Shown: positions 19,201 to 27,542 of the stretch, in pieces
Numbering within the stretch: the stretch's first letter is position 1
Layout: every line of letters begins with the position of its first letter
From: Chitinophagales bacterium
Lineage (GTDB): Bacteria; Bacteroidota; Bacteroidia; Chitinophagales; LD1
Reading direction: 5' to 3'
Assembly: GCA_016786765.1 (NCBI GenBank)
Contig: JAEUUZ010000051.1
Span: 99,453 to 163,452, forward strand
Length of the DNA stretch: 64,000 bases
Position numbers and translations under genes: made by a program
The notes under the pieces: generated by a model
The model's database searches: none
Told to the model about the DNA's origin: nothing
Seen by the model: the letters and a program-made list of their open reading frames with translations, nothing else

Positions 19201-19895
19201 AAACAATTCAATTGGAATCAAGCGGTGGACTCTATTATCGTTGGTCTCCTCCCACATGGTTAAGCAGCACAACTGTTGCTAAACCCACAGCTCGTCCACT
19301 TTCAAGCATCACATATGTTGTAGAAGTAGCCAACGATTGTTTCAGCGACACCGAATCGGTGAATGTAATTATACGACCAACACCAACAGTAGATGCAGGG
19401 CTAGACACACTCATTTACAGAAATACGGAAGCGGAATTACATGGAATATCGAATGCCAACAGATACTATTGGACACCTTCGGATTACTTGGAAAACCCTT
19501 TCGCGCTTGAAACTAAAGCAACACCACTTTATTCAACGGCTTACTATTTGTTTGTTATTTCCGACTATGGCTGTACAAACTACGATAGTGTGCGTATTAT
19601 TGTTGAACCGAAAACACAAGTATTACTACCCACCGGATTCTCACCTAATGGGGATGGGGTAAACGACATCTTCCGTATCATGCAACCAACATTAAACTTA
19701 AAAACACTGCTAGAATTCTCGGTATACAACCGCTGGGGCGAAAAAGTATTTTCTACCACTGATGTTACAGATGGTTGGAACGGAACATTTAAAGGTGTTG
19801 CTCAGGAGATGAGCGTATATGTTTGGTACTTGATAGGAAAAACCTACGATGGCGAAACCGTTTACAAAAAAGGGAATGTAACTTTGGTTAGATAA
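16293..19895 (+). CDS. Large secreted PKD-repeat protein with type B T9SS sorting domain
   Basis: About 1200 residues. No ATG is available; I chose GTG because it gives a compact signal peptide (VRKHFLLFLFISF..., cleavage near QAEA), while a TTG seven codons upstream is also possible. The mature N terminus (THIVGGFISYRY) is typical of Bacteroidota adhesin-like surface proteins. PKD/Ig-like modules follow (YYWDFGVAG, WSWNFGDGFSS, YLWNFGN), then about six repeats of the type LxASGGxxYxWxP...TTYYVTGTD, each with a paired Cys. The last 90 residues (PTGFSPNGDGVNDIFRI...YNRWGEKVF) are the gliding-motility-associated type B sorting domain, so export should be by T9SS. The partner ligand is unknown. 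Confidence 0.93.
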   Translation: MRKHFLLFLFISFFFFQAEATHIVGGFISYRYISGSQYELTMKIYRDCNSATLFDGDDPANNPVPAATVGLLELNGGNYTLVNTFSLVNPVIRSLPSTSTNPCLNVPPGICVEEGTYTYTFTVPDPTKTYMLVYERCCRNGTINNLNNPGNQGTTYTSTIPPTNTYRNSSPSFNKFPPTFICANSPLAFDNSASDLNGDSLVYGLCTPNDGASQTDPAPTTPNTPPYFPISWQAPYNQNDPLGGVPLNIDPTTGLLTGTPNQTGAYVVGICISEYRNGVLIGSYIRDFQFIVSQCDIPDANMPFLPGTFNPSTGIGIYENQCSNLTVDFSKGTSFSPAPGVSAPLKYYWDFGVAGITTDTSTKQFPVYTFPDTGSYTVMVIASQVVGGQGCFDTARAIVRIYPTLTPDFSFTANGCQDNLFPFNDATVSTASAVSAWSWNFGDGFSSTAQNPKHQFAAAGTFNVKLTVTNKVGCVDTVSHPVTVYPMPIADFNTSPVCLKDTTFFTNLSSSNSVGYLWNFGNSITSTDVNPFAIYATAGTKTVTLIATTADGCKDTLQRNITVNPLPAVSLGNDTTICPNTSLQLNAGGGVSYTWLPGTFLSDSLISNPLSTPANPISYVVQVTDANGCNNKDTINVGLHPYPNIDAGLDTSVCLNPGSFRDSVRLQATGGLSYVWTPASGLSSTTVSNPMCRPTQNEKYFVTGTDFRGCKATDSVSVFFLDPSLNLIIEDAKPICEGDTTTLTIVQQGPSSSYSWAPPTGLSNATSNTPLFFPTDTTAYIFTVRNYCYQKQDTVTIIVHPLPNVGTTKLDSVCIGDSIQLNASGAITYAWKYNLTLNDTTIANPVAKPDSTTKYYVTGTDAFGCKNSDSITILVYLPPITVVLPDTAFICLGQPVELNAVGGVRFLWQNDPTLSSLTVQKPIATPTDTTTYYVRITNIHNCYTDDSVTINVQLPVVATSKSPYDVCEGKTIQLESSGGLYYRWSPPTWLSSTTVAKPTARPLSSITYVVEVANDCFSDTESVNVIIRPTPTVDAGLDTLIYRNTEAELHGISNANRYYWTPSDYLENPFALETKATPLYSTAYYLFVISDYGCTNYDSVRIIVEPKTQVLLPTGFSPNGDGVNDIFRIMQPTLNLKTLLEFSVYNRWGEKVFSTTDVTDGWNGTFKGVAQEMSVYVWYLIGKTYDGETVYKKGNVTLVR

Positions 19896-20289
19896 TATCC
19901 TGACAAAGCTCAATCAACACTCCGTTGGTAGATTTCGGATGGAAAAAGAAAACTAATTTATTATCGGCACCCCTTTTCGGCTGCTCCGAAATTGGCTGAA
20001 ACCCTTCTGCAATAAGGCGCTTTACTTCAGCTTCTATATCACTGACAGCAAAAGCAATGTGATGAATACCTTCGCCTTTTTTTTCGATGTATTTCGCAAT
20101 AGTACTATCGGGTGATGTTGCTGCCAACAACTCAATTTTAGACTCTCCGGTTTGAAAGAAAGAGGTAGCAACTTTTTCAGATGCAACTTCCTCTACCTTA
20201 TAGTGCGTTCTGTTCAACAGCTTTGCGAACAAATCGTTTGAAGCGGTGAGGTCTTTAACCGCAATACCTATGTGTTCTATACGGAGCAT
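19888..20289 (-). CDS. mce: Methylmalonyl-CoA epimerase
   Basis: 133 residues, the usual length, in the vicinal oxygen chelate fold: two beta-alpha-beta-beta-beta modules with metal ligands in EHIGIAVKDL (His6) and HHIAFAVSD, and a C-terminal IEL Glu. It interconverts (2R)- and (2S)-methylmalonyl-CoA between propionyl-CoA carboxylase and methylmalonyl-CoA mutase. The mutase and carboxylase are not in the window. The gene converges on the large T9SS protein with an 8-nt overlap of the coding ends. Confidence 0.93.
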   Translation of the reverse strand: MLRIEHIGIAVKDLTASNDLFAKLLNRTHYKVEEVASEKVATSFFQTGESKIELLAATSPDSTIAKYIEKKGEGIHHIAFAVSDIEAEVKRLIAEGFQPISEQPKRGADNKLVFFFHPKSTNGVLIELCQDII

Positions 20290-20344
20290 GGCTTAAATTT
20301 CAGGTAGTTTATTACTTCAGTTGGAGTGAAACTTTATGTTAGAA

Positions 20345-20935
20345 CTATTGGCGAGTAAAAGTATAAATACTGTTCGTGAAATTAACATCACCGGTACGTT
20401 TGTACTTCATATTTAAAGTAACAACTGCTCCATTTATTTGTCCACTGCCCTCGGCAATAGTGCTATTCAAAAGATATTGAGATTGAACAGTTATGCCATT
20501 GCCAGAAAGATTGCAAAGTAGTGAATGGGAATAATTGAAAGGATCATTGATGGCATTAATAAGTAACTCAGCATCTTTAGTTGGACCATCTTTTTGAAAA
20601 GAACAATTGCCCGTTGCACCTAAAGAGTTGCTATATGCATACGTGCCTATAAATTTTGCATGAACCTCAGTCAAACAGTCTGCTCCCTCATATCCTGAGT
20701 TACAGCTACAAATACCATTTACACAAGTCCCATTATTGCATACAACCCCTTTACAGGCATTTGTTTCACAGTTTTTGCCTGTATATGAACCTATACATTT
20801 ACACCCAGAATCACTACATACACCACCGTTTAGACAATCGCCTTCCTTACATGCAGTTTTACAAGAAGAAATAATTAAAAGCAAAATAGCTACAATGAAG
20901 TAGAAGAAGCGGCCTTTGAACACTTTACTTTCCAT
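20345..20935 (-). CDS. Lipoprotein with EGF-like cysteine repeats
   Basis: 196 residues. The N terminus has a hydrophobic signal and a lipobox ending IISSC (lipidated Cys25). Residues 26-88 hold tandem EGF-like repeats (CLNGGVCSDSGCKC, CNNGTCVNGICSC, CNSGYEGADC). A C-terminal ~110-residue beta-rich domain follows, of the kind found in Bacteroidota lipoproteins. It is probably displayed at the outer membrane and could bind protein or glycan partners. I know no function. It lies upstream of mce (55-nt gap) and is probably transcribed separately or with it. Confidence 0.8.
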   Translation of the reverse strand: MESKVFKGRFFYFIVAILLLIISSCKTACKEGDCLNGGVCSDSGCKCIGSYTGKNCETNACKGVVCNNGTCVNGICSCNSGYEGADCLTEVHAKFIGTYAYSNSLGATGNCSFQKDGPTKDAELLINAINDPFNYSHSLLCNLSGNGITVQSQYLLNSTIAEGSGQINGAVVTLNMKYKRTGDVNFTNSIYTFTRQ

Positions 20936-21090
20936 ATTTTTTGTTGAATTGTAAAGCTACGATTTTAAGCGAAAACCACTAAGCCCTCATTTCCGATTAT
21001 TCAATCGCTTAAAACAATTTTTAAAAATTACTTTAAAATTAAACAATGTGCTCACTTTTGCATTACCTTTACATTCTAAATGAACTACTT

Positions 21091-21417
21091 ATGTTATTCG
21101 TATCGGAACCTGCCTCTTTGAAGATTAAAACATTAATGGCTGAACAAAATATGCCGGATAATTCTTTTGTGCGCATTTCGGTAAAAGGAGGAGGCTGTTC
21201 AGGTTTGTCGTACGACATGAGTTTCGATCACGAGCAAAAACCCGAAGACCAAGTGTTTGAAGATAAAGGGGTGAAATTGGTAACCGATTTGAAATCGTTT
21301 TTATATGTATGTAACACTACATTGGAATTCTCGGATGGCCTAAACGGTAAGGGTTTTGAGTTCTCCAATCCGAATGCTTCGCGCACTTGTGCTTGCGGAG
21401 AAAGTTTTGCGGTTTAA
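21091..21417 (+). CDS. Iron-sulfur cluster assembly A-type protein (IscA/ErpA/SufA family)
   Basis: 108 residues from the ATG that gives MLFVSEPASLKIK; an ATG 15 codons upstream would add a non-conserved leader. The three conserved cysteines are present: C36 in GGGCSGLSY and C100, C102 in the C-terminal CACGESF. A-type proteins carry Fe or an Fe-S cluster to apoproteins. Sequence cannot separate IscA from ErpA or SufA, and no other isc or suf gene is nearby. It shares its TTAA stop quartet with the convergent TPR gene. Confidence 0.93.
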   Translation: MLFVSEPASLKIKTLMAEQNMPDNSFVRISVKGGGCSGLSYDMSFDHEQKPEDQVFEDKGVKLVTDLKSFLYVCNTTLEFSDGLNGKGFEFSNPNASRTCACGESFAV

Positions 21418-22451
21418 CGCTTTCTGTTTCGAATAGCGATAAATACAATTGTGAGAAATACTACTAACGCAATAACTACATACCAATTTCGGCTAAGCCA
21501 ATAACTCAGTTCAAACAGAAAAATTTCGCGACTAGACGATGTATCGCCCGATTGCTTTTTGTATTGCTGAAAATCTAATCGTGCTTCTTCGTATTTATTG
21601 AGTTTAACGAAACACTTTGCCCGCAAATAATGCAACATGGGAAGACTATCGGCATAGCGAAGTGCATGGTCAAAACTATGTTGGGCATCAGCAAATTGAT
21701 CGGAAGAATACTCCGCTAAACCTTTGTTGAAATAAATGAAATAATTTGTAGAATCGAGTGAAGACGCTAGTTGCAAAACAGACGATGCTTTTGTAAACTG
21801 TTTCGTTTCCAACAAACAAACTGCATAATTATTTAAGTATTGTGCTTGATATTGAATAATTATATATCCATTTTCGAAATGTGAAGCGGCTTCTGCAAAA
21901 CGCCCGCTTTTTAATTCGGCTAATGCCAAAACCACATAGGCTTCTTTGCAGTTAGAATCTAGCAATAATGCTTTATTCGCCTCTGTCATGGCCTCCGGCA
22001 TTTGCTTCTCGGCTAATGCCACTTTAGCATTCAAGTAATGGGCGGAAGCAGATGTTGGAAAGAAACGATTGATTTTATTCACCAAACCTTTAGCATACGC
22101 GAAATCGTTACCTTGCAATTCATGCTCTGACTTTAAAATTAAAGCCGGCAAATACAACGAATCTTGTTGTAAGACCAACTCATTGTAATAATTGCTCATC
22201 GCTTCATTGCCTTGCACACTGTGTGCTTTGGCTAAGAGGTAAATGTGCTGACTATTGGTAGAATCTAAAGTATACAAGGCTTTTGCCATATCGAGCGCTG
22301 TTGAAGGCGCATCCACTAAAGCAGTAATTGTGGCATTAGTCAAACTATCTGTTTCTTCCAACTGTGCTTGAATAGGCATAGTCAACAAACCAAGCATTAC
22401 AAGCATCAGTAGACTGAGCTGTACATTTCGACTTGATTTGATTTGCTTCAT
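21414..22451 (-). CDS. TPR-repeat protein with N-terminal signal and C-terminal membrane anchor
   Basis: 345 residues. A signal peptide (about 10-30, ending PIQAQ) is followed by roughly seven tetratricopeptide units (for example SAHYLNAKVALAEKQMPEAM, IYFNKGLAEYSSDQFADAQ). A short linker leads to one transmembrane helix (about 322-340) and a basic cytoplasmic tail RNRKR. It is probably a periplasm-facing scaffold held in the inner membrane. Partners are unknown. It lies 25 nt downstream of glyA, so the two may be co-transcribed. Confidence 0.85.
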   Translation of the reverse strand: MKQIKSSRNVQLSLLMLVMLGLLTMPIQAQLEETDSLTNATITALVDAPSTALDMAKALYTLDSTNSQHIYLLAKAHSVQGNEAMSNYYNELVLQQDSLYLPALILKSEHELQGNDFAYAKGLVNKINRFFPTSASAHYLNAKVALAEKQMPEAMTEANKALLLDSNCKEAYVVLALAELKSGRFAEAASHFENGYIIIQYQAQYLNNYAVCLLETKQFTKASSVLQLASSLDSTNYFIYFNKGLAEYSSDQFADAQHSFDHALRYADSLPMLHYLRAKCFVKLNKYEEARLDFQQYKKQSGDTSSSREIFLFELSYWLSRNWYVVIALVVFLTIVFIAIRNRKR

Positions 22452-22476
22452 ATTGAATAGTTAGCCCAATAAAGGT

Positions 22477-23745
22477 TTAGTATAATGGAAAGGCCTTCAT
22501 GTATTCATTAACTTCCCCTTTGATAGCGGCAATTAACGTTTCATTCTCGGCATCGGAAATCAATCGATCAATCCAAGTAGCAATTTGCAACATATCGGCT
22601 TCTTTCATGCCACGAGATGTAACAGCCGGTGTACCTAAACGAATACCGGAAGTAACGAATGGCGATTTATCATCGTAAGGCACCATGTTTTTGTTGGCCG
22701 TAATATCCGCTTTCACTAAAGCATTTTCAGCTAATTTACCGCTTACATTTTTATTGCGGAGGTCAATCAACATCAAGTGATTATCGGTTCCACCGGAAAT
22801 AATTTTAAATCCTTTATTCACCATAGCACCTGCCAATGCTTGTGCATTTTTTGCTGTTTGTATTTGATATTGTACGAATTCATCGGTGAGCGCTTCACCA
22901 AAAGCCACCGCCTTTGCAGCAATAACATGTTCTAACGGACCGCCTTGAATACCCGGAAATACAGCAGCATCCAACACAGCCGATAACATTTTCAGTTCCC
23001 CTTTCAATGTTTTTTCGCCAAACGGGTTTTCCATATCCTGCCCAATCATAATCACTCCACCACGCGGTCCACGAAGGGTTTTGTGTGTTGTGGAAGTAAT
23101 GATATGGCAATGTGGAATTGGGTCGTTCAATAATTTAGCAGCAATCATTCCGGCCGGGTGCGCAATATCGGCCCAAAGAATAGCACCAACTTCATCGGCA
23201 ATGGCGCGGAACGTTTTATAATCCCAGTCGCGTGAATAGGCAGAAGCCCCGCAAATAATCATTTTTGGTTTTTCGCGAAGTGCTGTTTCGCGCACTTTAT
23301 TCATATCGATAAGACCTGTATCTTCTTCAACGCCATAGAAACAAGGCGAATAAATTCTACCCGAAAAATTCACCGGTGACCCGTGAGTTAGGTGCCCTCC
23401 GTGCGACAAATTGAATCCTAAAATTTTATCGCCCGGCTTTACACAAGCCAAGTACACAGCGGCATTCGCCTGAGCGCCTGAGTGTGGCTGTACATTTGCC
23501 CAAACTGCTCCGAACATTTTTTTCAAGCGTTCGATAGCCAAATTTTCAATTTCATCTACCACTTGGCAGCCCCCATAATACCGTTTACCCGGTAAGCCTT
23601 CAGCGTATTTGTTAGTGAGGCAACTGCCCATGGCTTCAATCACTTGTTTAGATGTGAAGTTTTCGGAAGCAATCAGCTCTACGCCCTCGCGTTGGCGGTG
23701 TAATTCCTTATCGATTAGGTTGAAAATTTCGGTATCTCTTTGCAT
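22477..23745 (-). CDS. glyA: Serine hydroxymethyltransferase
   Basis: 422 residues. Fold type I PLP enzyme with the diagnostic [13 protein letters not shown] segment in which K222 forms the Schiff base, plus [10 protein letters not shown] and the [10 protein letters not shown] cofactor loop. It converts serine and tetrahydrofolate to glycine and 5,10-methylene-tetrahydrofolate in the cytoplasm, supplying one-carbon units. Full length, no anomalies. I found no glycine or THF riboswitch in the 160-bp gap upstream; a -7 box lies 20 nt before the ATG. Confidence 0.98.
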   Translation of the reverse strand: MQRDTEIFNLIDKELHRQREGVELIASENFTSKQVIEAMGSCLTNKYAEGLPGKRYYGGCQVVDEIENLAIERLKKMFGAVWANVQPHSGAQANAAVYLACVKPGDKILGFNLSHGGHLTHGSPVNFSGRIYSPCFYGVEEDTGLIDMNKVRETALREKPKMIICGASAYSRDWDYKTFRAIADEVGAILWADIAHPAGMIAAKLLNDPIPHCHIITSTTHKTLRGPRGGVIMIGQDMENPFGEKTLKGELKMLSAVLDAAVFPGIQGGPLEHVIAAKAVAFGEALTDEFVQYQIQTAKNAQALAGAMVNKGFKIISGGTDNHLMLIDLRNKNVSGKLAENALVKADITANKNMVPYDDKSPFVTSGIRLGTPAVTSRGMKEADMLQIATWIDRLISDAENETLIAAIKGEVNEYMKAFPLY

Positions 23746-23764
23746 ATGGTTTAAAATTGATGAC

Positions 23765-23772
23765 CAAACCTA
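23765..23772 (-). promoter_or_regulatory. Bacteroidota -7 box of glyA (TAGGTTTG)
   Basis: It matches TAnnTTTG exactly, 19 nt before the glyA ATG on the minus strand. No convincing -33 TTTG is visible at the usual distance. The implied 5' leader is only about a dozen nucleotides. Confidence 0.5.
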
Positions 23773-23879
23773 CATATTTTTTTTGCGTTTTGAATGTCGG
23801 CTTTCCACAGTTTACTGTTGTTCGACATTAAATCCATACTAAATTCTCAGAAAACATAGAAAAGCTGTTGCCGATATGT

Positions 23880-23887
23880 TACTTTTG
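23880..23887 (+). promoter_or_regulatory. Bacteroidota -7 box of the nucleotidyltransferase gene (TACTTTTG)
   Basis: It matches TAnnTTTG exactly, 18 nt before the ATG at 23906. As with glyA, the -33 element is poor and the predicted leader is very short. Confidence 0.5.
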
Positions 23888-23905
23888 CCGAAACACCCAT
23901 AAAAG

Positions 23906-24910
23906 ATGCAAGCTATTATTCCGGTTGCCGGAGCAGGAACACGACTCAGACCACTCACTTACACTCAACCTAAGGTGTTGATTGCCGTTGCAGGTAAGCC
24001 CATTCTATCATACATTATCGATAATCTGAAAAAAAACGGAGTTACCCGTTTTGTTTTTGTGGTGGGTTATTTGGGCGAAAAAATCAGAGAGTTTGTGCAA
24101 AAGAATTATGCCGATTTAGATGTTCATTTTGTAGAACAAGAATCGCGTGATGGCTTAGGACATGCTATTTTTTGCGCTAAGGACTTAGTGAATATGAATG
24201 ATGAATTGGTGATTCAATTGGGCGATACCATTTTGGAAGCCGATTTCAAAGGGATTACCTCGATGCCGAATTCTACTTTGTGTGTAAAAAAAGTAGAAGA
24301 CCCTAGAACCTTTGGTGTGGCTGAATTAGACGAAGACGGATGGATTTTGAATTTAGTGGAAAAACCCATGATTCCGAAATCGAATATGGCGTTGGTGGGA
24401 TTTTATTACATCAAGGAAACGCAGAAGTTATTTGATGCTTTGTACCAGAACATTTCGGAAAATAAGCGCATCAACAACGAGTTTTATTTGACGGATGGCT
24501 TGCAACGCATGTTGGCGGAAGGCGTGAAATTCAAAAGCTATAAAGTAGAACATTGGTTTGATGTGGGCAAAAAAGATATTCTGCTTGAAACGAACGAAAT
24601 CTTATTGAAACGCAGCAACGATATATCACAGAAAGACAGAAAACTACACAACTCTATTGTGATTGAACCTTGCTTCATTGCTAAAAATGCAGTAATTAGA
24701 AATTCGATTATTGGTCCGTTTGTAACGGTTGGCGAAAATGCAGAATTGAATTACTCGATTATTAAAAATTCCATCATCGGTAATTTTACGCGATTAGAAA
24801 ATGTAGTACTCAACAAATCCCTAATAGGCTCCGATTCCATGATTACAGGCCTTAGCCAAAGCTTGAATATTGGCGATAATACGGAGATTGATTTAAGAGG
24901 GGAGAAGTAG
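23906..24910 (+). CDS. Sugar-1-phosphate nucleotidyltransferase
   Basis: 334 residues. The N-terminal nucleotidyltransferase domain has the signature GAGTRLRPLT (9-18), followed by QPKVLI with the substrate lysine K23, and a metal-binding Asp in LGDTI. The C-terminal ~90 residues form a left-handed beta-helix (hexapeptide repeats such as IRNSIIGPFVTVGENAEL). It activates a hexose-1-phosphate with dTTP or UTP for envelope polysaccharide synthesis. The glucose-1-phosphate thymidylyltransferase class is the closest general match, but the sugar cannot be fixed from sequence. It is a single gene with its own promoter. Confidence 0.9.
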   Translation: MQAIIPVAGAGTRLRPLTYTQPKVLIAVAGKPILSYIIDNLKKNGVTRFVFVVGYLGEKIREFVQKNYADLDVHFVEQESRDGLGHAIFCAKDLVNMNDELVIQLGDTILEADFKGITSMPNSTLCVKKVEDPRTFGVAELDEDGWILNLVEKPMIPKSNMALVGFYYIKETQKLFDALYQNISENKRINNEFYLTDGLQRMLAEGVKFKSYKVEHWFDVGKKDILLETNEILLKRSNDISQKDRKLHNSIVIEPCFIAKNAVIRNSIIGPFVTVGENAELNYSIIKNSIIGNFTRLENVVLNKSLIGSDSMITGLSQSLNIGDNTEIDLRGEK

Positions 24911-24962
24911 GATGGATTTAAGATGTGTTGATTTAAGATTTAAGAGATTGAATTCTACTGCC

Positions 24963-24985
24963 TTCGCTCGCATCTTGCGAGCGAA
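24963..24985. terminator. Perfect 9-bp hairpin after the nucleotidyltransferase gene
   Basis: TTCGCTCGC and GCGAGCGAA are separated by a 5-nt loop, 52 nt after the stop codon. A smaller ATGCC-TCC-GGCAT hairpin follows at 24994-25006. There is no long T tract, so this could be a terminator, an mRNA 3' end stabiliser, or a remnant of the structured repeat family found just downstream. Confidence 0.45.
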
Positions 24986-25055
24986 ATCTTAACATGCCTC
25001 CGGCATCATAATCCCTGAAAGCTATTGCCTTTGACTTATTATTCTATTTAGCACA

Positions 25056-25166
25056 ATGCCCCGTGAGGGATGGCAGCGAAAATCCTTTTTTGCGATGGCT
25101 GGCGGTAGGGCAAAAAAGATTGCAGCGAACAGCCCGACCCACACTTCTTAGTGGGGGACACGGCCA
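25056..25166 (+). repeat. Structured interspersed repeat, copy A
   Basis: One of three related ~100-nt elements (others at 31811-31906 and 32615-32712). Shared primary sequence includes GTGAGGG, GCAGCG, AATCCTTTT, AAGATTGCAGCG and CCCGACC/CCCGGTCC. Stem 1 here is AATC-C-TTTTTTGC pairing with GCAAAAAAGATT. Stem 2 is CCCAC pairing with GTGGG, with loop ACTTCTTA. Stem sequences differ from the other copies but remain paired. The element ends inside the leader of the radical SAM gene, so it could act in its 5' UTR. I recall similar elements in other Bacteroidota genomes but cannot name the family. Confidence 0.75.
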
Positions 25167-25198
25167 AAATCAAAAAAAATCTATCTTTAGCGCTACAG

Positions 25199-27430
25199 AT
25201 GCAAACGCCAACTTCTCATTCAGCAGATTCCCATTCAAAACAACGCGTTTTGTTGTTGACGCCCCCATTCACGCAACTGAACACGCCCTACCCTGCAACG
25301 GCCTATTTAAAAGGCTATTTGAACCGATTGGGTGTTACGGCACATCAGGCTGATTTGGGTATTGAAGTGATTTTGAAATTGTTTTCGCGGGCCGGGTTGA
25401 AGGATTTGTTTGCTGCGGTGGAGGAATTGGAGGTGGAGGTATCGGACAATAGTTTTCGCATCAACAGTTTGCAGGAGGAGTATTGCAACACCATTGATGC
25501 GGTGATGGCTTTTTTGCAAAACAAAAATCCCACGTTGGCGCATGCCATTTGCGATGGCACTTTTTTGCCGGAGGCTTCGCGCTTTGCATCGCTCGAAGAT
25601 TTGGAATGGGCCTTTGGCACTATGGGCACGCAGGATAAGGCGAGGCACTTGGCAACCTTGTATCTAGAGGATTTGGGCGATTTTATTGCAGAAACCATTG
25701 ACCCGAATTTTGGCTTTAGCAGGTATGCCGAAAAGCTCGGCAGAACAGCTTCGGGCTTTGATGAATTGCATGCCGCCTTGCTCAAAACCGATACGTTGAT
25801 TACACAATACCTTGTTGAGATTTTAGAAGAGAAAATAAAGTTGTATCAACCCACGTTGGTGTGTTTATCGGTGCCGTTTCCGGGCAATTTGTTTGGCGCC
25901 TTGAAGTGCGGACAATACATTAAACAACAGCACCCCAATATAAAAGTGGCGATGGGTGGGGGATTCCCAAACACTGAATTGAGAAGTGTTTCAGACCAAA
26001 GGGTGTTTGACTTTGTAGATTTTATTTCGCTGGATGATGGAGAAGTAACATTGCAAATTTTGTTGGAACATTTAGATGGTAGTCGTTCGATTGAAAACTT
26101 GAAACGAACCTTCGCGAGAACAGTTGATACAGTTGTGTATTACAATGGTGCAAAGGAAACCGACATTGCCCAGAAAGATACCGGAACGCCTGATTACAGC
26201 GATTTGTTGTTGGAGGAATATATTTCAGTGATTGAAGTAATTAACCCCATGCATCGTTTGTGGAGCGATGGGCGATGGAATAAATTGACGTTGGCGCATG
26301 GCTGTTATTGGGCGCGTTGTTCGTTTTGCGACATATCGCTTGATTACATTAAGAAGTACGAACCGCTTACGGCACAATTGATTTGCGACCGCATGGAAGA
26401 AATTATGGCGCAGACGAAACAGAACGGTTTTCATTTTGTGGATGAGGCAGCTCCTCCGAATTTGTTGCGTGAAGTGGCTTTGGAAATATTGCGTAGAAAG
26501 TTGGTGGTGGTGTGGTGGACGAACATTCGGTTTGAAAAACATTTCACGGCTGATTTATCGCGATTATTGAAAGCTTCGGGTTGCATTGCTGTGGCCGGTG
26601 GATTGGAAGTAGCTTCAGATCGATTGTTGTTTATGATGAAGAAAGGCGTAACGGTAGCACAGGTAGCCAATGTGGCCAAGGGTTTCACCGATGCAGGGAT
26701 AATGGTACATGCCTATTTGATGTATGGTTTCCCGACACAAACCGCACAAGAAACGGTTGATTCGCTGGAAATGGTTCGTCAGTTATTTGCCAACAACGTT
26801 TTGCAATCGGGCTTTTGGCATCGTTTTGCGATGACGTCACACAGTCCGGTAGGCTTGCATCCCGAGCAATTTGAAGTCAATAAATACGGCCCCGATTTTG
26901 ATGGCTTTGCCGATAACGATTTATTTTTTGAAGATCCGAAAGGAGCCGATCACGATATTTTTGCGGAAGGTTTGCGGGTGTCGTTATTCAACTATATGCA
27001 TGGTGCGGGGCTGGATATGCCTTTGCACAAATGGTTTGAAGATAGAATTCCAAAAACATCGATAGCGCCTAACTACATTGAAACATGTTTACGCGAACCT
27101 TCAGCTACTCCAAAACCCAACGCTCGTGTGGTTTGGCTGAGGCATACCCCAAGCATTGAGTTGTTTTCGCCTAAGAAAGGGAAAGACCAAATTGTGTTGG
27201 CGGAATTGAGTTTCTTCGACAAGAAAAAAGACTGGAACCTTCAGGTGATGGGCAATGTGGGCGAATGGATTGTAGAAACACTGCCGAGATTAAGTGTAAA
27301 TACAGAAGAGATTGTAACTTTTGGAGCATTGAAAACGCTTTATGAAAGTGCGAACTTAGGCAGCTTTGAGGATTTTTATCGTTCTAAAATTTGGGCGCAG
27401 TTACAGGAAAATGGGTTGTTGGTGGTGTAA
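25199..27430 (+). CDS. B12-binding-domain radical SAM protein with CX4CX2C motif
   Basis: 743 residues from the ATG giving MQTPTSHSAD; an upstream GTG lies within the structured repeat and is unlikely to be used. The N-terminal ~300 residues contain VLLLTPPFTQLNTPYPATAYL and a B12-binding-like segment (IKVAMGGGFPNTE). The radical SAM core (about 360-600) begins at HGCYWARCSFCD, with cysteines C369, C374 and C377. The spacing is CX4CX2C instead of the canonical CX3CX2C. The C-terminal ~130 residues have no clear match. The B12/SAM class performs methylations and rearrangements on unreactive carbon or phosphorus; the substrate is unknown. It is isolated, with no linked biosynthetic cluster. Confidence 0.88.
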   Translation: MQTPTSHSADSHSKQRVLLLTPPFTQLNTPYPATAYLKGYLNRLGVTAHQADLGIEVILKLFSRAGLKDLFAAVEELEVEVSDNSFRINSLQEEYCNTIDAVMAFLQNKNPTLAHAICDGTFLPEASRFASLEDLEWAFGTMGTQDKARHLATLYLEDLGDFIAETIDPNFGFSRYAEKLGRTASGFDELHAALLKTDTLITQYLVEILEEKIKLYQPTLVCLSVPFPGNLFGALKCGQYIKQQHPNIKVAMGGGFPNTELRSVSDQRVFDFVDFISLDDGEVTLQILLEHLDGSRSIENLKRTFARTVDTVVYYNGAKETDIAQKDTGTPDYSDLLLEEYISVIEVINPMHRLWSDGRWNKLTLAHGCYWARCSFCDISLDYIKKYEPLTAQLICDRMEEIMAQTKQNGFHFVDEAAPPNLLREVALEILRRKLVVVWWTNIRFEKHFTADLSRLLKASGCIAVAGGLEVASDRLLFMMKKGVTVAQVANVAKGFTDAGIMVHAYLMYGFPTQTAQETVDSLEMVRQLFANNVLQSGFWHRFAMTSHSPVGLHPEQFEVNKYGPDFDGFADNDLFFEDPKGADHDIFAEGLRVSLFNYMHGAGLDMPLHKWFEDRIPKTSIAPNYIETCLREPSATPKPNARVVWLRHTPSIELFSPKKGKDQIVLAELSFFDKKKDWNLQVMGNVGEWIVETLPRLSVNTEEIVTFGALKTLYESANLGSFEDFYRSKIWAQLQENGLLVV

Positions 27431-27498
27431 ATTTCGTTTTTAGTCCACAAGATAATAAGCAATTACAACGCATAAACACCGAAAAGCCTATACTATAT

Positions 27499-27523
27499 AA
27501 AACGCGTTTTTTATGTAGTTTTG
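27499..27523 (+). promoter_or_regulatory. Promoter of the DUF3127 gene with 12-bp palindrome
   Basis: A -7 box TAGTTTTG (27516-27523) matches TAnnTTTG exactly and ends 19 nt before the ATG. Just upstream is a perfect 12-bp palindrome AAAACGCGTTTT (27499-27510), where a repressor could block the polymerase. No regulator is linked, and the palindrome could be chance in AT-rich DNA. Confidence 0.45.
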
Positions 27524-27542
27524 CAACGCTAAAAAAATCAAC

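Noticed and set aside
22000..23905. Riboswitch in front of glyA or the nucleotidyltransferase gene
   Set aside because: The 160-bp gap contains only -7 boxes; I see no glycine, THF or other recognisable aptamer core.
24911..25055. Short ORFs in the gap after the nucleotidyltransferase gene
   Set aside because: The only ATG ORF is about 26 codons of repetitive AT-rich sequence with no protein character.
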